NCBI GenBank assembly: GCA_035236585.1
Contig: CP141126.1
Coordinates: 65,511,414 to 65,575,413 of the forward strand
Origin: Warburgia ugandensis
Taxonomy: Eukaryota; Streptophyta; Magnoliopsida; Canellales; Canellaceae
Direction of reading: 5' to 3'
DNA length: 64,000 nucleotides
Shown: positions 11,883-23,505 of the stretch, one piece after another
Layout: each line of letters opens with the position of its first letter
How positions within the stretch are numbered: the stretch's first letter is position 1
Program-made: the position numbers and the translations under genes
The notes under the pieces: model-generated
What the model saw: the letters and a program-made list of their open reading frames with translations, nothing else
Database searches by the model: none
Told to the model about the DNA's origin: nothing

Positions 11883-13024
11883 TCTGTTCTCCTTCTTGCT
11901 TTCCTTTTTGGATATTTTGAATCTTTGTGACTTGAAAAACATAGTAAGGATACTAAAATATCTTTTTATCATCCTTTACTTTCTTGTTAGTAACTCTCCA
12001 ATCTGTTTACATTTTGTAGATGAAATGGGTTTTATCACTATAGATGACGGGGTTAAGAAGTTGCTTAGATCATCATGATTCTAGCAAAAATCATACAATT
12101 TCATTGTAAACAATAACTGCTTCTCTCTCTAATCCTCACTATTGAAGAAAAGGAGAACCTTATGCTTTGTGGTTCTCATCCAAAATTATGATTTGATGAA
12201 GAGAAATGGTTCCATCAAGTTGGTTAAGGAAGTTGCAACTTGAAGCTTTACCATTAGGAAATGTATTAGCTAACTACTAAGAGACCACATCTTAATGAAA
12301 TAGTTCTAGATTAGCTCTTTAATCATGATCTTGTGTTAATAAGATCTAATCATATATAAACATTTGATATATGTAATACAAGAATAATAAATGATGAGTG
12401 ATTTAAAAAATACTTGGATTTCCTTGTTCTCATGTTTGTTTATATGAGCACTAGAATGAGTGATTCAATAATGAATTTATGAAAAAATAGCCAGTGTCAT
12501 TATAAGTAAGAAATTTAAAAGTAAAGTGTAGAAAAATTAGTGTACTACTTAATTTGAATGAAATCCAATCAACCCTTAGTTTGTGTTATTAAGTCGAGAA
12601 TTCTTTGCAGATGAAGAGATGTCAAAGATGAATTCAAATTTTTTTTTTTTAAAGTTGGTCTGAAGGAAGTGACTTCCAAAAATAGGTTTTTAAAGTTAAT
12701 GGGGGAAAAATGACTTTAGAAAAGCATGTTTTTAAAGCCATTATGAAAAAAATGACTTCAAAAGCTGAATTTTAAACTTGTTAAAAAAAAAAAAAGACTT
12801 CAAAAACACATTTTAAAGTCATTCCTAAATAATGACTTCAAAAACAAGTTTTTAAAGTCAATTTTTTTCATGACTTTAAAGTCCCTTATTTATAACATCA
12901 AAATTTTTGTTCATCCCACCAGTTTCCTTTTCCATTACTGTCATCTATAGTTTGCCCACATCGTCTCTCCGTCAATTGGTGTTGCAACTCGTCGAAATGT
13001 TAGTAATCTTTGCTTGCGTATGTA

Positions 13025-13460
13025 AGGTACTACCTCTCTCCCTCCCTCTCTCTTTTTCTCTCTCTCCTTGTGCGATTGCTGGCCGGCCCCTATCAACCAT
13101 GCACTTGTTCCTCTTGCCATCCCTCCCTTATGCAGTTGCTATCCAACCCCCACCAATTGCACGAGCATCCCCTCCCTCCCTCCCTCCACCCATCTACCCT
13201 ACGCAATCGCTACTTGTCTTGACTAACTACGCATGTATCCCCTCCCTCCCTCACTCCCTCCATCTAGTCAGTGTGGTAGCCACCTACCTCGACCGATTAC
13301 ACATGCATCCCCTCCCTCTCTCCCTCCATTTGCGCTGTGCAGTCATTGCATGGCCCAATTGAGTGCATGCACATCCTCTCCCTCCCTCCATCTGCCCTGC
13401 ATGGTCACTGCCTGCCCGCACCGACTGCACACATCCCTTCCCTCCCTCCATATGTCCTCA
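13025..13460. repeat. Pyrimidine-rich minisatellite, about 5 diverged units of 70-80 bp
   Basis: Each unit contains a CCCTCCCTCCCTCCA block, followed by a less repetitive part ending in GCATGCATCC-like sequence. Examples are at about 13165-13195, 13230-13265, 13305-13330, 13372-13395 and 13435-13455. The long proline/serine/leucine ORFs on the plus strand (12907-13463, three frames) follow from the repeat and show no protein-family motif. Confidence 0.8.
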
Positions 13461-16400
13461 TAGAAATTTAGAACTTGACTGTTTCATATAAATATGCTAT
13501 CATATAGTATATAATTTATTAAGTGGGATGTAAATTGTATTTTCAAAATTGCTACAATGCTGGCACATTCCTATAGGAACACTTCCTTCTTGAGTAAATG
13601 TCTTCAATATGAAGACGCTTCTGCCTAGATCATAAAATTTAAGAACGCCTTTGCTTATATCATAAAATTTAAGATCCCTTTTAAGCTCCACATCTACTTG
13701 ACCTTCTCTTTAATGTACTTCTTTAAGACTATTCAGTCAACCACCGTCCCTCTCGTGATAAGTTTCCATCTCTCCATTCCCTACACTGAATCTTCTTTAT
13801 TGAAACCTACATATTTAGCATGGTTTAGTCGACTTTTTATCTTGGCTAAAAGTTCATTTTAGAAGCTCTTTTGAATCTGTACCTTGTTGTGCTATCTAAA
13901 TGAATTTCATCAAAGCTGGTTTGTTCTAAAGAAATCCAAAGAAAAGCTTCTGCTTTCCTCCTCACTCAGATTTAGGCCTCATTGATTCATTTGCATGGTC
14001 TCTCACCTCAAGGTGCAAGGCACGCCAACTTGTCCAAGCATGCAGAAGTGTTAGTGTCCCATTGCCCAACTTGTCCTAAGGTAGACAACCAAATACCTGA
14101 CATGACATAGACAATGGACGCTAGCTCATATGCAAAGCTATTCATCTAAGACCATGTCATTTGTTTAAAAGAAAGCCACTAATAGGCCTGTGGGATAAGG
14201 AGTGAAAAGGATGAGCCTTATGAAGTAGCAAGTGAAATTAGGTAACAAAATATTAGTGAAAAGCAAAAGCTACCATAGAGTAAATCAAGGGGTTGGTGAC
14301 ACCTTGCTTTGGAAGTTCCTACAATAAGGCTTCCTCCAGAGCATTTCTTATTCTAATTCTTATAATTCTTTGATTTTTGAAAATTCATGGCAACACATCC
14401 CTACAACAAGAATTAGTTATGGGCATTTCTTATTCCAACTAAGAGGGGGCCTCCTCTAGCACTTGAATAGTATGGATAGCATCCCTTACTATGCTCTTGT
14501 GGTTTTAAATTTTTAGAAATTATACTTGGAACAAACAAACTGCTATGTGGTTCTTATGTCACTTAAATACTTTGAGCAAACAAATAGTTATGTGGTTCAT
14601 GTGTCCCATTTCAAATCAATTCCTAGTATTAGTTAGCTTCTTGAGGACAAAAGGTTGTCAATCAAAAGAATGATGGTAGATGTTACCTCTAATTGCTCTT
14701 TATCTGATGTAATCAACTGCATTTAAATATATATATACATATATATATGTTATAATCAAACCTTTTTGCCCTAACTTTTAGTTAATTTGCTATGTAAAGC
14801 AATTGCTTTTGCAATATTGACATCTCTTAAGTGCATTGAATGTAGACCTCCTCCAAGAGATTTGAGCTAGAAAGTAATTGTTAGGTATTTCTCTCTTTAT
14901 TTTTCTTCTTCTCTCAATTTATGATAGTGATGCAATATGTTGAAGATTCTCATTGTATCTCGCAGAAACTTTTTCCTTTTTCTTCCATGTGTATTTGAAA
15001 AAAAAAGGTCTGTTCAAAGAACAAGTTTTGCTGGATGAAGATAGACATTATACCTTGTAAACTACAAATGGCATTACTTGCGAAGAATGTTTATGCTTGC
15101 AATTGGTTCAAATAACACTCTTTTAAGTTACTCGAGGATACGATGGCTCAAATCCATCAAGATAGTGACAAATTAGTGACAAATATTTTCTACCGTTTTT
15201 TTTCTTAAAAAATATACATATTTTTATTATATGTTAGTGATAGATATATCTATTGCTAATTCTAACTTTTAGTGACAGATTTTTTGTTATTGACGCCCTT
15301 TTTCAACTTGTGAATGGCAATATTTAGCAACCTCAAACGAGTTTAGCTCCCAAAGGCCCCTCCTTTTAGCATTTCTAGTTTTTTAGCTTTAAGATGTGCA
15401 TCTTGTCAACCACACCCACTCCATATTTCCCTACATTTGAAAGATCACTATAATCAGATGATGATTTGAATCTTTATCTTTTTGTGCTTCTAACTGTGAA
15501 TGGTCATGAGTTTCTATATAGGTTAAGATCATCCAATCAGCATGATTTTTGGTTTGTTAATAATGGAAGGGAGGCTGAGATAAATAGGGTTGGGGTTCAA
15601 CATCTCCATAGTAGCTACTCAGAAATAGAAAATGTTTTTATTGGAAGTATTATATATACAATAACATAAAAAAAATGTTTATATTGCAGATATATCTATT
15701 CAATGATTATTTGGAGGACACTAAAACTATTCAATCATTTTTTACTCAAATCTAGTTCTCACTACACATATAAGTACCGAAAGCATTTTATATTAATTTG
15801 CTTTCATTACCCTTGACAGGTTTTAGTAAACCTATTTTTTTTGCTATTTAGGATATATATACATATATGTAGTATTTGAAACTAATAGAGGTGAATAACT
15901 TATAGTCATTTCCATTGCAATGTATCTCTATTGTAACCTAATTTTGTTTGGATGTTTTCCACATTGAGCCATGTGTTTCCTTCAAATTCTTTATCTTTTG
16001 GTTAGGATATTTCCATTTAGTTAGCAATTGACACTTTTGTCTTAGAAAATGTATGTCATTCTTGTTCATGATCTCCTATGATGCAGGAAACTTCCTATTG
16101 TTTCCTTCAGTGCACTTAAAATGAAACTGATACATGCTTTTTGAATCATTGTTCATCATTTGGTGACTTTTGCCTCTTTTATGTCTAATCTCACTTTGTT
16201 GTGTTAAAGGGGATTCAAATATGCCCTTTAACTGGTTCCCTTAAACTTAAGGCTTTTTTGTTTTTTGGCTTATTTACTATTATATAAGACTTATTGTTTG
16301 TTTAGGTTTAAGTTATACCTTTTTTTCTTGCTTTTGACTTCACTATGCATACTTACCATTATATCTGACTTCATGATGACATTTATTTTTTGACACTATC

Positions 16401-16939
16401 CCTTAGTGTCAAGTGCACAAATGAAACACAAATGGCTTGTAAGGAAACTCCCTATCCTCTCTCTTACCCAAAATTCATTAGCAAGTTGAAATTTAAAATT
16501 TATTAGGAGTATAGAGGACACCAATTGTAGCTTGAACCTTAAAATAGAGGCTCACTGGATCTTAAACTTGAAACCAACTTCAACTTTTCTTCTTTATTGC
16601 CATTTCTTCTTTAAAATCTTGAATTATCTCATAGTATTTATATAAAATGATTGTTGTTATTTGTTATGTTGTTTTTAGCTTAAAGTTTGTTTCTATTATT
16701 CTTGTAATGAAATGTGCATAGGATTTAACATACTGATTTATATCCTTATTGGAATTAGAAAGTTTCCTTAATATCTTACTGTTGGTGAGTTTTGCATTTA
16801 CATTATCTTGTATTATTTATCTTGTACTAAAAAAAGAAAGTTTCCTATGCTTTGTTCTACTTTTGTTTTCTTTAAATGTAGTATATGGATTATTTGATCT
16901 CATTGTTATGATATCATTATGCTCTTGTTTGTAGGAAAG
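13461..16939. other. AT-rich interior of CACTA-A, no gene recognised
   Basis: This lies between the minisatellite and the TNPA-like gene. It holds only short ORFs without familiar motifs (for example 15466-15669) and an alternating TA tract at about 14729-14748. A stretch at about 15150-15290 repeats TTAGTGACA-like words in both orientations and could be a tiny inserted element. Part of the right end (16650-16939) may be intron or leader of the TNPA-like gene, because 16931 shows a GTAG-like acceptor just before its first ATG. Confidence 0.45.
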
Positions 16940-18810
16940 ATGGATCTTAAGCAACATCAAAATGAACAATATGAAGAGCATGAACAAGAGGTCAACCTCA
17001 ACAACACTCAAAAGAGAAAGGGCAAAGGGCGAACGACGATGGAAAAAGTTATCAAGAGAAAGGAATTAAAGAATTTGTACAGTATGATAGTAAGGGGCAA
17101 GAGTTAGGTGAGAGTGCAACATCTTATATCAATTTTCTCTACTCCATGGTAAGAAGCATAGTGACTATCACATTTGACGATTGGAGACATGGGCCACAAT
17201 CAATAAAATATTCAATATGGGAGATGGAAAAAGGGCAAAGGGCGAACGACGATGGAAAAAGTTATCAAGAGAAAGGAATTAAAGAATTTGTACAGTATGA
17301 TAGTAAGGGGCAAGAGTTAGGTGAGAGTGTAGCATCTTATATCAATTTTCTCTACTCCATGATAAGAAGCACAGTGACTATCACATTTGACGATTGGAGA
17401 CATGTGCCACAATCAATAAAATATTCAATATGGGAGATGGTGAATGTATGTAAAAATATTGTATATTATATAATTTATAACATACTTTATCTACTTATTT
17501 CAAATATAGTAATGTGCTTTGTATATTGTAGATTGCCATTGAGTACTTAAGCATAAGAAGACACATGCTTTACAAGGAGCTGGTGAGCAATGGAGAAATG
17601 GAAGAAGAGCTACCTTGTTTGTAAATCCATAACTCCATATGTTAATGATCTATTGAGGCTATATATAGTGCCTATTAGTTATTTCAATGTTATTGACCAA
17701 AACATGTGGAATGCATTTGTAAAGGACCACATATCCTCTAAATTTGAGGTATGTGCTAAAATGACGTCTCATTTAAGTAAGTATATGTAACACCAATTAT
17801 TGCCCTTTATTATGTATGTACAAATATACAGGTAAAGAGTGTAAGAGGAAGAAAGGTGGATGAAACTAATATGTAGCACCACCTCTCTAGGTTGGGCTAT
17901 GACCTTTTAGGAGAGCTAAAGTAAGCATTTATGACAGTTTATTCCTTTCCAATATATTATAGTAATATACTTTTCATTACTGAACTATAGTGTCTTGCTT
18001 GACAGCAAAAGAAAGCAGGAACTACGGATCCTACTAACCACACCATCCTATAGAAGATGGCGCATTCAATGGTCGTTAACACCTAAACATTCATAGATGA
18101 AGCTACTACATAAGTTACTTCTGGCATTGTAAGTGGTTCCACCTAATACACTTGATTACCTTCAATTTTACACAATTAAATAAATGAATTGATCATTTCC
18201 TTATAATTAAATTTTTTAGAACACTCTTACCCAAGCAAGCACGAGTACAAAACTATAAGAACCTAAGAATGATGACATCCTATATATGGCTACGGGCAAG
18301 AAGGACTACCCTAGTCGAGTTAGGGTCAAAGGGCATGGTATTGTTCCTTCTAAATTCTTTTGTAAGAGAATACCTAGAAGATCTGGTGGCCTATAATGAC
18401 TTGAGTGAGAGGATAAAAATGAATATACTTAACCAACTGTGTGACGAGGGTTTTTCGATAGTTTCTGGATCCCTTCTATCAGATCTTTGTACCACCCCTA
18501 TACATCCATCACATGCCAATTGTAAATCTCCTACCCAATAACATTATGAAGATGGACAACTTGTGCCCTTTGAGACAGAAAATCCAGCCAAAGAGGTCAT
18601 CACTAATTTTTTATTGTCCTTCTGTAATTCTCTTATCTCAACCTCTTCAATGTATGACGTATTTATGATTTGCAGATGGGTCAATGCCTATTGGCCTTGG
18701 ATACCCATAAAAAAGTTGTCACAATTGGATCATGCTATGCACAAGAATCAAATATTTTATAGAGGATTAGTATGCCTCCACATACTAAGCGCATGTCGAC
18801 TAACATGGCT
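16940..18810 (+). pseudogene. CACTA TNPA-like accessory gene (copy 2)
   Basis: This is the uninterrupted relative of the split gene at 2827/6090/21412. Exon 1 starts at the ATG at 16940: an acidic QNEQYEEHEQE stretch, a basic KRKGKGRTTMEKVIKRK stretch, then DSKGQELGESVASYINFLYS and TFDDWRHVPQSIKYSIWEMV. A probable intron at about 17448-17530 is followed by an exon to about 17752 with YVNDLLRLYIVPISYFNVID and NMWNAFVKDHI. Further exon-like pieces lie near 18005-18060 and 18269-18540. The layout matches the second gene of plant CACTA elements, whose product is thought to bind subterminal repeats. A frameshift in the first repeat unit (near 17057) and later stops make it a pseudogene. Confidence 0.68.
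17015..17440. repeat. In-frame tandem duplication (2 x 213 bp) in TNPA-like copy 2
   Basis: The phrase GGGCAAAGGGCGAACGACG occurs at 17019-17037 and again 213 bp later, and nearly identical sequence runs to GGGAGATGG at both 17227 and 17440. The length is 71 codons. The copies differ at only a few positions, such as CATGGGCC/CATGTGCC, so the event is recent compared with the decay of the gene. Confidence 0.93.
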
Positions 18811-19159
18811 TTGATTGCAACTGCCTACCTTTGATTTCCTTTAGAATTAGAAAATATTATAATTGTTGGGCAGAAAATTGCATATCATGTCACTTAGTCG
18901 GAGGAATTCATCATTCCCATAGAGTTCATGGTATATACTTTTCACACTATACCTTCTCAACAATAATTTTTAGCTAGAGACCTTAGTTTAATTATTTATT
19001 AACTATATCTAAGGTTAATCAATATTAGAAAGCACTATCGAGGCTACATACCATTGCACCCTTAACTACCATCCCACTAATTGAACTAGTACTAGTTATT
19101 TGTATTTATTTTTTTATCATAAATTTGAATGTCTTTATTGATCAATACTAATTGACTTT

Positions 19160-20340
19160 ACAACTTTTGTAGTGGCCATCTAAGGATCACTTTGAAGTCC
19201 CATTTAACATGCCTCGATCCTTAAGGTTACTCTTTGGGCTTATCAATAAAGATAAGGCAATCAACCCTGTATAGATCAAGGAGGGAGTGCTTTCTAGTGT
19301 CATTATTGAGGTGCCACTTATGGCAGAGGACCTATTATGGGTTTGCCAATGGGATCAACTCAAGAAATCTCACATTGTCTCTTACATGGGGCATATACAA
19401 ATATCTACTTCTATAATACTTGACATTACGTGTTATTTTTTTTATATAATAGGTAATAATTATTTCTTTTATGTAGCTTTCTGAATGATGTAATGAGCAT
19501 TTTTGATGTTGGGGATGTGCTGTACCAATTCCTTGACCTAGGTATCATGTGTAGAGCAGTGGAGCAATGGCTGATGGAGATGCGTGTAGATGATGTGTTA
19601 CCATGGTTCTTCCAGTGCTTCAAAGGGCAAGGCTTAGTGACTCCCTACACTAATGGGTATGTTTTCTTTTCTTCGTTTTCTTGACATCTTGTTTTACACA
19701 TATGGATTGCAATTCATATGATTATGTATATAGGACTCGTTGGATGCTGCTTGTTTTGGATATGCATGGTGGGCAAGTGTTATTTTTTTATTCTTGTGGA
19801 TTGCATACCCGTCAAGTCCTCATAGAAATCATACATAAGTAAGCTTTCAATCTTTTCATGTATTATGTATAGATTAGTAATTTTTTATTTGTATCTAATC
19901 CATTTGAAATTTAAATGTGTAGAGCATGGTTAGCATAGGCTAATCTGACCGAGACTGTGCAACAACCGAAACTGGTATGGAAAATAGTAAATTACTCTAT
20001 TTTATAAATTAAACTTACAATATTACTCATGGTATTTATCAATCCTTTATGTTTTTCTTCTTGCATAGTACCCTACATAGCATTCTAATTAGAAGCGCAG
20101 GTACTGTGTGTTGAGATACATGAGGACCTTAGTACTTGATGATGTTAGTGCCTCCCAATTAAGAAAGGCAAGACACTTTTTATTAGACTTAATCTTATAC
20201 TTTTTTCACAATTGTTGATGGATTCCAACTCAAAAGAAAGTGTCAATTGAATTAAAAATATTGTATTGTAGGCTGCTGTACTTTCTGAATGGGAAAATAA
20301 GAAGAGTTACTCCAAAGTAAACCTCCAGGAAATATGAAGC
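19160..20340 (+). pseudogene. Ulp1-like cysteine protease remnant carried by CACTA-A
   Basis: Separated coding islands resemble the C48/Ulp1-type protease domain that many plant CACTA elements carry. VPLMAEDLLWVCQWDQLKKS lies at about 19310-19370; a stretch ending LLVLDMHGGQVLFFYSCGLHTRQVLIEIIHKAW lies at about 19745-19930 (residue changes aside); and YCVLRYMRTLVLDD is at about 20100-20145. The last island corresponds to the usual CGYYVLRYM motif, but its catalytic cysteine and glycine are not seen (the nearest cysteine is in RYCVLRYM). Introns and stops interrupt it. It is read as a dead passenger gene of the transposon. Ulp1 proteases remove SUMO or similar modifiers; the role in CACTA biology is unknown. 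Confidence 0.6.
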
Positions 20341-20949
20341 AAATGGGTTGAGTATGTAATAAATTTCAATTAGAAAAATTAGAGTAACTAAATAAATGTA
20401 AATTAGCTTGTCCATAATAAAGTGTTCTTTTCATTGATATGCATGCTTTCTTTTTATTTTTTAATATTTTCATTGAAGTATGTATGTATGTTTTATGAGA
20501 TAAATGAGGGGAGCTTGGACTATAAATGAAGTGAATGTGGATATGCATGTGTTCTTCTAGTTTTTATTATTTTCATTGGAGCATATATATTTCATGGTAT
20601 GATGAATGAGGGAACTTGGAGTGTAAATGAAGTGAATGTGGATGTGGTGTAAATAAAGTGAATGTGGAGATTGTAGTGCATGTGATGTGGTTTCTTTAAT
20701 TATCAAGTAATTTTAAGATGTGAATGTGGTGTGGAAGAGAATGCCTGTGTGAATGTGGTGTGAGTGGATAGATGAAGAATTTAGATGTTTTATACCCAAT
20801 GTGGAAGTAAATGTATGTTTCTTTTTCACATTTTTAGAAATTGCAAAAACAATGTAGCAAGTGACTCATTGAATCTATGCAAAAATCCAAGTAGATTGCA
20901 ATGTAAACAAATAGATTGTAATGTAAGCAAAAGAACAAAAGAAGAAGAA

Positions 20950-21411
20950 GAGCTTTTAAAGTTGTTCTAAAAAAATGACTTCAAAAAAGATATCTTTTGA
21001 ATTTGTTTTTTAAAAAATGACTTCAAAAGAGTTCGTATTTGAAGTCTTTTGGAAAAGATGACTTTAAAAGACTTTGTTTTTGAAGTTGTTTCTTTTAGAA
21101 CAACTTCAAAATTTGACATTTTTAAAGTAATTTTTTCCAAATGACTTAAAAAATTGGTATCGTTGAAGTCATTTTTCAAGAAACAACTTCAAAATAGGCC
21201 ATTTTTGAAGTTGTTTTTTTCAAATGACTTTAAAGTTCTCCACTATTAAAGTTGTTTTTTAGAATGGCTTTAAAAATCAAGATCTCTAATGTCATCTCCT
21301 TACAAACTTCTTTTCTTATCAATTTACCAAGTAGGCTCAGTAGAAATTGCTTTCATTAACAACTTCTATTAATGTTTTTTGTAGACTTTAAAAGCCTCTC
21401 ATGCAGTAGTG
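20950..21411. repeat. Right subterminal hairpin array and terminal inverted repeat of CACTA-A
   Basis: From about 20955 to 21290 there are ten or so alternating copies of the AAAGTTGTTTT / AAAATGACTTTAAAAG-type motif. The terminal 28 bp (21384-21411) end in GCAGTAGTG, the inverted counterpart of the CACTACTGC ends at 24560 and, less closely, 6595. Confidence 0.82.
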
Positions 21412-22250
21412 CCTATGCAACACCACCTATTTAGGATTTGTTACGCCTGATTAGAAAAACAAGAACTAAGTACATGTGACAGTGCATCTTTATCTAATTA
21501 TACCTAACTTTTATTTCATTACCTCTAATTTAGTGTCTTTCTCAACAGCAAAAGAAGGCTAGGACTATGGAGCCCATCAATCATGACATCCTTTGGAAAA
21601 TGACACATTCATTAGGGTGTAAATGCCTAAACCTTCACAGATGAAAATGCACTCTCAATTTCTTCATGAATCTTAAGTGGATCTATGTTTCTATGTTTGT
21701 ATCATGTAAGTTATGTATATGGATTGATCATCTTTTGATAACTAATTAAATTGTGTAGAAAGAGTTGACCAAAGAAAGCTCAACTACAGGGACTCTGAGT
21801 AGCACTGTTGTAAAGTAGAACAAGGCCACAGTGTTGTTCATTTGAAATTGTTCTCCACAAGAAAGAGGACTCCAGTACAGGACTTGGAGGAATAGAAAGA
21901 AAAACAACAGAAGATTTCTTGAGAAGGCAAGGCAGGAGCTATATAGGGACCTTTGGAGTATCAAGTTCCAAGTTAAGATGTTGCCCCTATACTTCCATCA
22001 CAAAATAGTTGCAGCGTTCCATTTGAAGGAGACCTGGAAGAGGAACCCTGTAGACAAGGTATGCTAATCAAGGAGTTATGTATATGTTCACATGTTTACT
22101 TTTTCTATGTCTAATTATTTGATAATCTTCATTCATTCTTATGTATCTAGTATTTCTTATTTATAGGTGGGTCAATGCATGTTGGAGTTACATAAGCAAA
22201 GAACTTATGACACCCTGTGATCTAACATGCATCTATCGAATCAAACAAAA
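21412..22250 (+). pseudogene. CACTA TNPA-like accessory gene (copy 1), piece 3 of 3
   Basis: Immediately right of CACTA-A, the sequence continues where 6594 stopped. CAACACCACCTATTTAGG aligns with 17872-17890 of copy 2, and AACAGCAAAAGAAGGCTAGGACTA aligns with 18003-18026. A further stretch at 22160-22200 (GGTGGGTCAATGCATGTTGGAG) aligns with 18674-18700. Similarity becomes weak beyond about 22250, so the right end is approximate. Stops and frameshifts are frequent. Confidence 0.6.
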
Positions 22251-23492
22251 CTAGTGAAATCTAAGCTTGGATCTTGTGATCTTACCTATGTGCATGTAAT
22301 TCTAGGTTCATATTATTGTTTGGGATGATTGATTATGGACAGATCACCTCGATCTAGCTTAATCTCGTCCATGCATGCACCACTATTCTAAATCATCGAT
22401 AGGCCTTCTTTAATCTACAAATAAACTTAAGGATTTCACTAATTGGGTGAGACATTGTCAGATCGAGGAGGGGGATTAGGACTTTGGTTCCTCTCATTGG
22501 ATGAAGGAAATGAGCAAATCAGATCATTGATCTAGATTGTCATTTTCTCTAATGAGTTTGATACCTCCGGTGAGCTTCCATTGTTGATTCAAAATGTAAC
22601 TGAATCAATGAGGGAACTTACAGGTCTTGGTCATCTCGTCATGGGTAATAAGATGGTTGCCTTAGGTAATTGATCTAATTATTTTCTCTTGTGAGCTTGG
22701 TCTTAGGTGGGAGGAAAACCCATGCACAGCTTTTCACTAGTGGCAATAGTGTTTTCCTCCCCACATTTTTCAATGTCTGTTACTTCTCTCCCTCTCCTCT
22801 TCCTTCCTTCCTGTCTTTCTTCTTCTTCCTCCCTTCCACTTCTTCTTCCTTCTTCCCTTTCTTTCTCTTTCTCCTCTTCTTAGGTTTGGTTATGTGCATC
22901 GAGTGATAGTCATGGAACCCGATGGTTTTACTCATGGGTGAGTGGGTGCCTTTATCAAAATGGCCCATCCTTTATATACTTTAAGTAAAATTCTTTTTAT
23001 TTAATTTAAATTCATTAAATTTATAAATTTAACATAATTATTTTTAAAATAACCATAATGAGGTCAGAGACATTAACATGGTAGACTATGATGTCATCTT
23101 AATCATGTATGTTATAGATTTTTGTAAGTGGGACCCACATATGAATTTACAAAAAGGCCTTTTGCTTGAAAAATCCTAACCTTTTCATCTGAGCTCTGAT
23201 TTTAGTGTTCTTAGTGTTCTCGGTTGAAGATACTATTTTTATAGTCTTATACTCTAGTCTTTTATCTAAGAACTATACTAATCTCATGAGAATACTCTTA
23301 CTCATACAAGGACCAAATTCTCCTTATTTTCTTGAAGTATGTCAACCATCATAGGCGGCATCTATTTCTCATAATTCAACATTGCCTATATGAGTTATCT
23401 TAGTAACTCATACCTTATGAATCAACACTCATTGGTTGATTGTATATGATTTTTGGACACGTTTGGACTAGCTATGAGTGAATTAAACTGAT
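22251..23492. other. Probable internal or LTR sequence of a minus-strand retroelement, no ORF
   Basis: There is no recognisable protein. A polypyrimidine tract lies at about 22780-22880, and a TATA-like word (TATATAAAG, minus strand) at about 22970. The right edge abuts a primer binding site on the minus strand, so this would be the leader or internal part of the element whose 5' LTR is at 23506-24559. It could be a non-autonomous element lacking gag and pol, or a fragment. Confidence 0.4.
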
Positions 23493-23505
23493 CTTTGATA
23501 CCAAT
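23493..23505 (-). other. Retrotransposon primer binding site (initiator-tRNA-Met type)
   Basis: On the minus strand, directly after the LTR end GGTGTCACA, the sequence reads ATTGGTATCAAAG. This is close to the TGGTATCAGAGC complement of initiator methionine tRNA used by chromoviruses and seen in degraded form at 46310. It fixes the orientation of the neighbouring LTR. Confidence 0.65.

Larger units (their letters stand above)
11605..12895 (+). mobile_element. Miniature CACTA-like unit inside CACTA-A
   Basis: A degraded terminal repeat (CATAGTAAAATAGGCTTC at 11606) aligns with the start of CACTA-A at 6595. It is followed by a subterminal hairpin array (11620-11745), a TATA box, a short leader exon (about 11800-12300), an AT-rich 3' stretch (12300-12600) and a second hairpin array (12640-12890). 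The exon region matches the start of CACTA II (26857-27290) and, reversed, 25440-25960. No transposase lies between the two arrays, so this looks like a short non-autonomous derivative, or a fused 5' end of another copy. The right terminus is not clear. Confidence 0.6.
6595..21411 (+). mobile_element. CACTA-A: full-length CACTA (En/Spm) DNA transposon, 14.8 kb
   Basis: The left end reads CACTACTAAAATTGATGC at 6595. The right end, read on the minus strand from 21411, is CACTACTGCATGAGAGGC. Both continue into TTTTAAAGT and long subterminal repeat arrays (to about 7180 and from about 20950). Flanking trinucleotides are CAT (6592-6594) and CCT (21412-21414), a CACTA-sized duplication with one mismatch. 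The insertion is supported independently: the TNPA-like gene on both sides aligns with the uninterrupted copy at 17850-17900. Internally it holds a tnp2 pseudogene, a miniature CACTA, a minisatellite, a TNPA-like gene and a Ulp1-like remnant. All genes are broken, so it is an inactive descendant of an autonomous element. Confidence 0.8.

Noticed and set aside
12907-13463. 151-codon proline/serine/leucine-rich ORF and two overlapping ones
   Set aside because: Three frames are open at once over a pyrimidine minisatellite, which argues for a repeat artefact rather than a cell-wall protein gene; no signal peptide or proline-hydroxylation pattern of extensins.
14720-14760. TA-rich alternating tract as a possible replication or matrix-attachment site
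   Set aside because: Short TA tracts are common in this AT-rich sequence, and nothing else supports a function.
15150-15290. Possible miniature inverted-repeat element with TTAGTGACA words
   Set aside because: Similar words occur in both orientations, but no clear terminal repeats or target duplication could be defined.
22691-22968. Short ORFs over the polypyrimidine tract
   Set aside because: Low-complexity serine/phenylalanine and lysine/glutamate translations of a C/T-rich tract.
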